Origin: CAYMJK01 sp043101635
GTDB lineage: Bacteria > Planctomycetota > Phycisphaerae > Phycisphaerales > UBA1924
Reading direction: 5' to 3'
DNA length: 11,122 bases
NCBI GenBank assembly: GCA_043101635.1
Contig: JBICIE010000078.1
Location: 1 to 11,122, forward strand
The position numbers were made by a program, and so were the translations under genes. How positions within the stretch are numbered: the first letter of the stretch is position 1; every line of letters begins with the position of its first letter. Below, piece after piece: positions 1 to 7,144 of the stretch. Below the pieces are notes generated by a model that was given only the letters and a program-made list of their open reading frames with translations, had not been told where the DNA came from and ran no database searches.

Positions 1-611
<611 letters not shown>

Positions 612-617
612 TGCTCT

Positions 618-623
618 CCCTCC
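618..623 (-). promoter_or_regulatory. Shine-Dalgarno site of uvrA
   Basis: Read on the minus strand this is GGAGGG; its GGAGG core ends 7 bases before the GTG at 611. It is one of the strongest ribosome-binding sites in the window. It decides the GTG start over internal valine or methionine codons nearer the conserved domain. Confidence 0.7.
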
Positions 624-751
624 GTGGAGATTTGCGATGGAAGGGCCCGCCGCGAGGTGCGAGCGGCCGGGATGATAGGGTTCGGTTCGCCCCGGCCGCC
701 GGATGCGTCGGACCCGCCTCGGCGAGGCAGAAGCCCGGCCAGCCTTGGCGG

Positions 752-781
752 GATGCCGCGGCGCGGGGCCCGGCGGGCATC
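752..781 (-). terminator. Possible GC-rich hairpin downstream of the dockerin-protein gene
   Basis: The ends GATGCC and GGCATC pair over 6 bp, with a GC-rich interior that can extend the stem imperfectly. It lies about 20 bases beyond the stop codon at 803-805 on the minus strand. There is no T-tract, so it is only a weak candidate for an intrinsic terminator. The rest of the 612-802 gap is GC-rich sequence with one other compact hairpin (GCCTC and GAGGC at 716-728) and no gene. Confidence 0.25.
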
Positions 782-802
782 GTCCGCCGCTGCTGAGCGC
801 CC

Positions 803-2626
803 CTATCGACAGCCGGCCGCGAACTCGTTCTGGAACTCCAGGAAGTCGAAGAAGTCCAGCCGGCCGTCGAAGTTGAAATCCGCGGCGGTGCTGCCCCGGG
901 CGAAGAGGTTCTGGAACTCCAGGAAGTCGAAGAAATCCAGCCGGCCGTCCTTGTTGAGATCGGCGCGGCAGTCGGGATCGCCGAGGCCGATGTCCGGCGG
1001 CAGCACGTTGATGTCTTCCATGGTCGCCGGGTCGTAGTTGGTGCGGCTGCGACCGACGGTGAAGACCGGGCCAGTGGCGGAGTCGTGCAGCGGGTTGCGC
1101 AGATCGATGCGCCAGCCGCCAGCGCCGTCGGGCACGAAGGCCTTGATGGCGTTGCGGGCATGCACGTAGAGCGTGCCATCGTCGCCGAACTGCAGGCTGC
1201 GGGGGCTGGTCACGCCCGGCAGGCTGACCAGCGCCTCGGGCAGCAGCCGGCCCGTGGCCGCATCTCGACCCAGACGCACGAGCGAGGCGGTGTCCGATCC
1301 GGCGATCCACTCCTTGCCGTCGACGGGATTGACCGCCACCGAGCCGTCGCCGAGCACGGCCGCGGCGGCCGGGATCACATCGTCGCGCCGGATCGACATC
1401 GTCTTTGTGATGCGCATCAGCCGGCGATTCGCGATGTTCATCGCGACGATCTCATCGGTGGCGTCGTCATAGAAGAGCGCGTCGGCCCGGTTGGGCAGCG
1501 GCAGGCTGTTGATCAACCCGAATGCGCCGCCGGCCTGGGGCCCATAGCGGTCAAGACGGCTGGCCGCGGAGATGTAGACGAAGCCATCGCGGCCGATGAC
1601 CAGGCTGTTGGGGCTGAGCATCGAGCCGACGGGGGCGGCTGCGCGATCGGCGTAGTTGATGGCCAGCAGTGTGCCCAGGCGGCCGGTGCTGTCGACGGTC
1701 AGCGCGTAGCCCTCGGTGGGGATTGCCGAGTGAGCCAGGGCCAGCAGCCTGCCGGTGGTGATGGGCGTGTCGAAGCGCTTGGGGCCGGGCTGGTCGGTGG
1801 TGGGCTGGGGCACGTAGAAGCTGATGTCCTCGAGCGACGGGCCAGTGGTCAGGCCGAAGATGGGCCAGATCGCGCCGTAGCCATCCAGGAAGCCGCCATT
1901 GGCGGTAAGCTGGTAGACGATGCGCGGGAAGTAGCCGCTCTCGGACTTCATCGAGAAAGTCGACCCGGGCAGGTAGGCGAACTGAGTGGGCGTCGTGGTG
2001 AAGGGACCCTGATCATCCAGTTCGCGATCGTTGGCGGGGTCCCGGTAGACCACGACCATGTCCGCGGGCGCAGCGCAGGTGTTGAAGGCCCCCCACATGG
2101 TCACCATGTGGCCGCCATCGCGCTTCCAGCGGCCGCCGCCCATGTTGTCGTACCAGCCCATGAGCGGCAGCACCACAGCGCCGATGCGCATCTGGTCGGC
2201 CAGGGTCTTGGGGCTCAGGCCCGAGAAGCCGATGGCGCCGAACCACGACACGCCGAAGTAGCCCAGGGCCGAGGCGCGCGGCTGCGTGGCGTCGAACCAC
2301 CCGTCCATGGTCGTGCCGTCGACGGGATCGGTGCCCATGCCCAGTCCCAGGCCAAGGATCTGCCCGCTGACATAGCCGTAGTTGGCCTGGCTGGACCAGT
2401 CGCGCGGGCCGCTGAAGGCCGAGGCGTAGCCGTGGTTGGCGATGTAGGCCAGCGCGTTGGCGGTGGCCGTAGGCACGCAGTACATGCCCCCGTTGCTCGG
2501 CAGCACGCTGCGGCGCTGGTCAAAGTCGGGCATGTCCAGCCGGTACACGGTGCACTGGGCCCAGGCGGCGCCGGCAGACAGGCAGAGCGCAGCGATGGCG
2601 CTGGAGGCAAACGGCAACGAACTCAT
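803..2626 (-). CDS. Exported protein: C39/papain-like domain, probable beta-propeller, GC-type dockerin
   Basis: The mature product should be exported. Residues 1-23 form a signal peptide with an AWA|Q cleavage site, which fixes the start at 2626 although the frame stays open upstream to 2881. Residues about 25-250 look like a C39-type cysteine peptidase fold: Cys50 in GGMYCVPTATANAL, His173 in GGHMVTMWG, then DPAND (196-200) as the acidic or Asn partner. This triad is inferred from spacing. Residues about 290-540 hold repeated strands such as NSLVIGRDGFVYISAASRL and GSVAVNPVDGKEWIAG, typical of NHL/SMP-30-like propellers. The last 57 residues are two Asp-rich repeats (ADLNKDGRLDFFDFLEFQN, then FNFDGRLDFFDFLEFQN), ending AGCR. 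This is the GC-type dockerin of Phycisphaerae, thought to act in sorting or anchoring. The substrate is unknown, and the domain could be a non-catalytic relative. Confidence 0.85.
   Translation of the reverse strand: MSSLPFASSAIAALCLSAGAAWAQCTVYRLDMPDFDQRRSVLPSNGGMYCVPTATANALAYIANHGYASAFSGPRDWSSQANYGYVSGQILGLGLGMGTDPVDGTTMDGWFDATQPRASALGYFGVSWFGAIGFSGLSPKTLADQMRIGAVVLPLMGWYDNMGGGRWKRDGGHMVTMWGAFNTCAAPADMVVVYRDPANDRELDDQGPFTTTPTQFAYLPGSTFSMKSESGYFPRIVYQLTANGGFLDGYGAIWPIFGLTTGPSLEDISFYVPQPTTDQPGPKRFDTPITTGRLLALAHSAIPTEGYALTVDSTGRLGTLLAINYADRAAAPVGSMLSPNSLVIGRDGFVYISAASRLDRYGPQAGGAFGLINSLPLPNRADALFYDDATDEIVAMNIANRRLMRITKTMSIRRDDVIPAAAAVLGDGSVAVNPVDGKEWIAGSDTASLVRLGRDAATGRLLPEALVSLPGVTSPRSLQFGDDGTLYVHARNAIKAFVPDGAGGWRIDLRNPLHDSATGPVFTVGRSRTNYDPATMEDINVLPPDIGLGDPDCRADLNKDGRLDFFDFLEFQNLFARGSTAADFNFDGRLDFFDFLEFQNEFAAGCR
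827..949 (-). repeat. 42-bp direct duplication encoding the two dockerin repeats
   Basis: Bases 827-868 and 908-949 are identical except for one base and are offset by 81 bases (27 codons). They encode the cores GRLDFFDFLEFQN of the two dockerin units. DNA identity this high, synonymous positions included, suggests recent duplication or gene conversion within the domain. The dockerin at 4253 shows no such identity between its two halves. Confidence 0.85.
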
Positions 2627-2711
2627 GTGGAGGTCTCTTCCTGCCTGTGGCCGAGCACAGGGATTGTCTCTCTCGGCGGCCGACTCAACGATCCGGCCTC
2701 CCGAGGGCGGC

Positions 2712-2740
2712 AGCATACTCGGCGATCGCGCATTGTGCAA
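2712..2740 (-). promoter_or_regulatory. Sigma70-like promoter for the gene at 803-2626
   Basis: On the minus strand TTGCAC (-35, at 2735-2740) and TATGCT (-10, at 2712-2717) are separated by exactly 17 bases. Transcription would begin near 2705, giving a leader of about 80 nt. That leader holds a small 6-bp hairpin (CCTGTG with CACAGG, 2644-2661). Shortly before the ATG is AGGAAGAG, a modest Shine-Dalgarno candidate. The motif match is good, but the call rests on sequence alone. Confidence 0.5.
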
Positions 2741-2805
2741 GAGGAACTGATGGCCAGCGCCAGCGCGTAGTGAAGTTTGAAGAGAGTGGGGGACTGTCGA
2801 AGTTC

Positions 2806-2967
2806 TCAACGGTCGGGGGCTGCGGCTCCTTCGGCGCCGGCCCCGGGGGCCTGGCCCTGCCGCGCCCGTCCCTGCTGCCACAGCCCGAGCAGGATCAGCC
2901 CGATCGCCATGCCCATCAGGTACATCGCAATCAGCCGGATCGTCCGGTTGCGCCCACGTGTCACCAT
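2806..2967 (-). CDS. Possible small single-span membrane protein, 53 residues
   Basis: The ATG at 2967 opens a 53-residue frame. A basic start (MVTRGRNRTIRL) is followed by one hydrophobic segment, LIAMYLMGMAIGLILLGLW, at about residues 12-30, then a Gln/Arg/Ala/Gly-rich tail. The charge pattern predicts the N-terminus in the cytoplasm by the positive-inside rule. No clear ribosome-binding site is visible. It lies 57 bases from galK in divergent orientation and is followed on its own strand, after 179 bases, by the exported dockerin protein. The frame stays open upstream to 3483, but that part is antisense to galK and reads as shadow. No family is recognised. The well-formed membrane segment argues for a real gene; the shortness and missing ribosome site argue for caution. 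Confidence 0.45.
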   Translation of the reverse strand: MVTRGRNRTIRLIAMYLMGMAIGLILLGLWQQGRARQGQAPGAGAEGAAAPDR

Positions 2968-3024
2968 CGCTGAGGATAGACGCGATGGCGCCCGCCGCTC
3001 GCCGCCGTCGTACACTTCCACATC

Positions 3025-4230
<1,206 letters not shown>

Positions 4231-4252
4231 ACTCCGCCGCCCGCCGCCGCCT

Positions 4253-5872
4253 TCAGGGGCAGCCGGCGTCGAAGGCGCTGCGGAAGCAGAGGAAGTCCAT
4301 GAAGTCCAGGCTGCCCGAGAGGTCGCAGTCCGCCAGTGGATCTCCGCTGGCAAAGAGGTTCTGGTAGCACAGCAGGTCGAAGATGTCGATGGCGCCGCTG
4401 CCATCGCAATCGGCCGGGCATGCGTCGTCGCCGCCCGGCGGCACGACCTGCTGGGCCTTGAGGAATTCGATCAGCGAATCCTGATCGAGCCGCCCCAGCG
4501 CGAAAAAGGCGTCGCGCGACGTCCGCGCATCCCCGCCGTGCCAGTAGATCGCCTCCGTGAGCGTCGTCAGATCGCCCCGATGCCCGTAGGGGGCGCTGTT
4601 GCCGACATCCCAGAGCTTGCGCGTCAGGAACTCGCGGGTGGGGCGCGGGGAAGGCGCCAGCGTGAAGTCGCTGGCCGGGGCAAAGCCGTTGATCGTGCCC
4701 TGCGGCAGCAGTTCGTTGGCGAAGTGGTCGTAGTCAGCGTCGTTGAGATCGTGCCGCTTCAGATCGGTGAAGGCGCGAACCAGCGCCCCGCCGCCCGGCG
4801 CCCTCGGCAGCGCCGGCTTCTCGATGTCGCTGGTGAGGTCGAACGCGTACAGCGCCGAGACCTGCGACGGATGCAGGTTCCCCGGCGGGTTGTACGGATT
4901 CGGCTCAGTAAAGACCGGATCACTCAGCTTCAGTTCCGGGATGTGGCACTCGGCGCATCCGATGGTCTCGAAGACGCCGCGCCCGCGCATCACCGCATCA
5001 CGCCGGATCCGCTCGGCCGGCATCACCTGGACCGGCGTGTTCAGGCACGCCTGGAACACCGCCGCGGCGGTCACGTCGCCCACCGACAGCTCGTTGGCGA
5101 CGCCATCGCCGTCGGCGTCGACATCGAGCCCGAACCGCTCCACCGTCTGGATCCCGTGGTGGTGGTTCATGGCGTTGTTGGTGAACTCGCGCAGCGACAC
5201 CACCGCGCCCTTCTGGTGGAAGGGCTTGATGATCAGGTCCCAGTCAACGCCCTCGATCTCGCTGGGATCGATGCGCCCGTCCGGAAGGACCGTCACCGCC
5301 CCGAAGCTGACGCCCTTGGTCATCAGTTCGCGCCGGGCCGGCTGGCGGGTTGCCACGGCCTCGGCCCGGGCCTGCTCGCGCAGCTTGTGCAGGTCGGCGG
5401 TCATCTCCCGTGCCAGCATCTCGATCGCCCCGGAGCCCATCATGCCCAGCGTGTTGCGCTCGTTGCCGGATTCTGGACCGACCGACGTCGTCACCGGGTC
5501 GGCCGCCTGCGCCAGCACGAACACGTTGGCCACGAAGTCGCCCGAGCCGCCGGACCGCGGCTGGGCATGACAGCCAAAGCAGGATGTCGAGTCCGGGCCG
5601 GACGTTCGAATGAACAGCGGCTCGTCCGGCACGCGCGGCGCGCCCGTTCCCGTCGACGCCGGTCGCCCCTGCCCATCGAGGAAATTGAAGCGAGCGTCGA
5701 ACACCAGGTTCCCATGCGCGCGCATCGCATCCAGTTCGATCAGGCCAAGCTCGATCGCTCCCTGATCCATGTGATTCTCGACCGCGGGCCGCTCCCCGAT
5801 GGGCTGCGCCAGCGCATAGGCGGCGACCGACAGCGCCAACGCTGCCGCCGACAGGACTTCCAAGGACTTCAT
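4253..5872 (-). CDS. Exported di-haem oxidoreductase (DHOR / cytochrome c peroxidase-like) with GC-type dockerin
   Basis: This is a probable extracytoplasmic c-type cytochrome of the di-haem oxidoreductase family, related to bacterial cytochrome c peroxidases; its physiological substrate is unknown. Residues 1-22 form a signal peptide ending ALA|Q. Two haem-binding motifs are visible: CFGCH (Cys98, Cys101, His102) and CAECH (Cys306, Cys309, His310). Other family-like segments are SLREFTNNAMNHHHGIQ and KLWDVGNSAPYGHRGDLTTL; His431 in the latter is a candidate axial ligand. The last 57 residues form a GC-type dockerin (DCDGSGAIDIFDLL, then DCDLSGSLDFMDFL), ending DAGCP. The start at 5872 is fixed by the signal peptide and by AGAGGGG 8 bases upstream. 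The frame stays open upstream to 6067, but that part overlaps the GH172 gene. It lies 106 bases downstream of GH172 on the same strand and may have its own promoter. Confidence 0.9.
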   Translation of the reverse strand: MKSLEVLSAAALALSVAAYALAQPIGERPAVENHMDQGAIELGLIELDAMRAHGNLVFDARFNFLDGQGRPASTGTGAPRVPDEPLFIRTSGPDSTSCFGCHAQPRSGGSGDFVANVFVLAQAADPVTTSVGPESGNERNTLGMMGSGAIEMLAREMTADLHKLREQARAEAVATRQPARRELMTKGVSFGAVTVLPDGRIDPSEIEGVDWDLIIKPFHQKGAVVSLREFTNNAMNHHHGIQTVERFGLDVDADGDGVANELSVGDVTAAAVFQACLNTPVQVMPAERIRRDAVMRGRGVFETIGCAECHIPELKLSDPVFTEPNPYNPPGNLHPSQVSALYAFDLTSDIEKPALPRAPGGGALVRAFTDLKRHDLNDADYDHFANELLPQGTINGFAPASDFTLAPSPRPTREFLTRKLWDVGNSAPYGHRGDLTTLTEAIYWHGGDARTSRDAFFALGRLDQDSLIEFLKAQQVVPPGGDDACPADCDGSGAIDIFDLLCYQNLFASGDPLADCDLSGSLDFMDFLCFRSAFDAGCP

Positions 5873-5880
5873 TGCGTACG

Positions 5881-5887
5881 CCCCTCT
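5881..5887 (-). promoter_or_regulatory. Ribosome-binding site of the di-haem oxidoreductase
   Basis: The minus strand reads AGAGGGG, ending 8 bases before the ATG at 5872. It supports that ATG, which opens directly into the signal peptide, over the upstream start at 6067. Confidence 0.5.
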
Positions 5888-5922
5888 ACGAGATTCCCAC
5901 GGGCCTCTGGGCCCGGCGGTCC

Positions 5923-5951
5923 AATCTACCGCAATTCGCCCGGCTTGGGAA
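5923..5951 (-). promoter_or_regulatory. Weak sigma70-like promoter for the di-haem oxidoreductase
   Basis: On the minus strand TTCCCA (5946-5951) and TAGATT (5923-5928) are 17 bases apart, each matching four of six consensus positions. It lies between the GH172 stop and the di-haem start, so the di-haem gene could be transcribed independently. The element is weak, and read-through from GH172 is also possible. Confidence 0.28.
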
Positions 5952-5978
5952 GAGGAATCTGCAGGAGTCAGCCAGAGG

Positions 5979-7085
5979 TTATCGGGCGAACCGCCCCTCC
6001 ACCGGCCCGATCCCGCCGACCGCTGCCGGCGTCTGCTGGTACCAGTACGCCACCGAGGCGATGTCATCCGCCAGCGGCTGGTACTTCTTGTTCGGCCACC
6101 ACCCCAGCGCCTGCACCGTCACCCGCAGGTCCTTCTGGAAGCGGATCGGGTCCGGCAGGTGCCAGCGGTACAGCCCGTGGGCCGGTGGACGCGGGCCCAG
6201 CTTCAGGTCTGCCTCGTACACCGCCTGCGGGTAGCCGAGGTAGGCGGTGGTGTACGTCGTTGGACGCATGTCCCGCTCGTGGTCCATCACAAACCCCCAC
6301 GCGCCGCCGAAGTAGTCCTCGGTGCCCGTGCCGCAGATGGTGGGGCTGTCGGCCGGATCGCCATCGATGAAGAACTTGACCTCCCCCTCGCCCCACCACA
6401 TGCTCGACAACTGATTCCACACGAGGTAGGTCCCTGCGTAATGCCCCCGCCCGCGCACGCCATCGAGGATGATGTGCTCCGGATTGTCGCGCGTGGTGGT
6501 GGACCGCCGCCAGTGCGCGTGCAGGTACCCTGCGTCATCTGCAACATCCTGCTCGGCCCAGGTGATCTGGAAGAAGAACTCGCTGATCGTCTCCGGCCCA
6601 TCGTTGGTCACCTGGATGCGCATCCGCTTGCGGAACGGCATCGGCCAGTAGCTGTTCATCCCGCCCATGGGGTTGACCGCGATCGGCTGCGAAGCGATCA
6701 GGGCCCGGCCATCGATCCCGTTGGCGAAGAAGTCACCCAGCGGCGTGCAGATGGATGGCTCCTCCGCCCCGTCGTAGAAGACCTCCAGCCGGATCCACCG
6801 GTGCACCGAGCGCAGCACCGTGATCCAGATGTGCTGGATGACGCCCGGGCCCTCGATGTCGGCGAGGACGAACGTGCGCCCCGGCTCGAAGTTGCGCAGG
6901 CATGGGCGGACCTTCCAGCCGCGCCCGAGGTCCGCCGCGGCGGGCGTGCAGTGCTCATCGTCGCCGGGCGCCGCCTGGGCGCCGCCGGCTACGGCCCCGG
7001 TCGGGTTCTCGGCGCTGATGGAGCGCGTGCGGGCGGCGGTGATGCGGGCGATGTCGGAGAGGCCGGGCAGCGGGGAAGCGGTCAT
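5979..7085 (-). CDS. GH172 (DUF2961) family glycoside hydrolase, cytoplasmic
   Basis: The GH172 family (formerly DUF2961) includes difructose-anhydride synthase/hydrolase and exo-acting D-fructofuranosidases or D-arabinofuranosidases. This 368-residue protein has the family's opening, TRSISAENPTGAVAGG, and the segments EEPSICTPLGDFFANG and NSYWPMPFRKRMRI. It also has the pair EGEVKFFIDG and GTGTEDYFGGAW. Glu235 and Glu256 in that last pair are 21 residues apart, the spacing I recall for the two catalytic glutamates (270 and 291) of the characterised bifidobacterial enzyme; the assignment is inferred. No signal peptide is present, so it should act inside the cell on imported oligosaccharides. 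The ATG at 7085 is chosen over the upstream start at 7133 because AGGAT precedes it by 5 bases and the family's N-terminus begins just after it. It is divergent from the GH65 fusion. The exact substrate cannot be read from the sequence. Confidence 0.88.
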   Translation of the reverse strand: MTASPLPGLSDIARITAARTRSISAENPTGAVAGGAQAAPGDDEHCTPAAADLGRGWKVRPCLRNFEPGRTFVLADIEGPGVIQHIWITVLRSVHRWIRLEVFYDGAEEPSICTPLGDFFANGIDGRALIASQPIAVNPMGGMNSYWPMPFRKRMRIQVTNDGPETISEFFFQITWAEQDVADDAGYLHAHWRRSTTTRDNPEHIILDGVRGRGHYAGTYLVWNQLSSMWWGEGEVKFFIDGDPADSPTICGTGTEDYFGGAWGFVMDHERDMRPTTYTTAYLGYPQAVYEADLKLGPRPPAHGLYRWHLPDPIRFQKDLRVTVQALGWWPNKKYQPLADDIASVAYWYQQTPAAVGGIGPVEGRFAR

Positions 7086-7144
7086 CGGTGATCCTGTTCG
7101 AAGTGCGAGGCCCACTGTAGAGGGCGGCGCCACTACGCTCCCGC
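7086..7144. promoter_or_regulatory. Divergent intergenic region between GH172 and the GH65 fusion
   Basis: The two sugar genes start only 59 bases apart on opposite strands, so both promoters, or one shared control region, must lie here or reach into the coding sequences. AGGAT at 7091-7095 (minus) serves GH172. No convincing -35/-10 pair is visible for either direction. GTAG and CTAC flank a GC-rich core around 7117-7135, but this is too short to call an operator. Confidence 0.3.

Noticed and set aside
1085..2770. Long plus-strand frame of 561 codons
   Set aside because: Antisense to the signal-peptide, dockerin-bearing gene; its Gly/Ala/Val/Arg/His-rich composition is typical of shadow frames in GC-rich DNA.
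2627..2881. N-terminal extension of the dockerin protein up to 2881
   Set aside because: The ATG at 2626 opens directly into a signal peptide; the extension is Arg/Pro-rich, overlaps the small membrane-protein frame and would contain the promoter.
5873..6067. N-terminal extension of the di-haem protein up to 6067
   Set aside because: It would place 65 residues before the signal peptide and overlap the GH172 gene; a ribosome site supports 5872.
4538..6370. Long plus-strand frame of 610 codons
   Set aside because: Antisense to the di-haem oxidoreductase and GH172 genes; Arg/His-rich with no recognisable domain.
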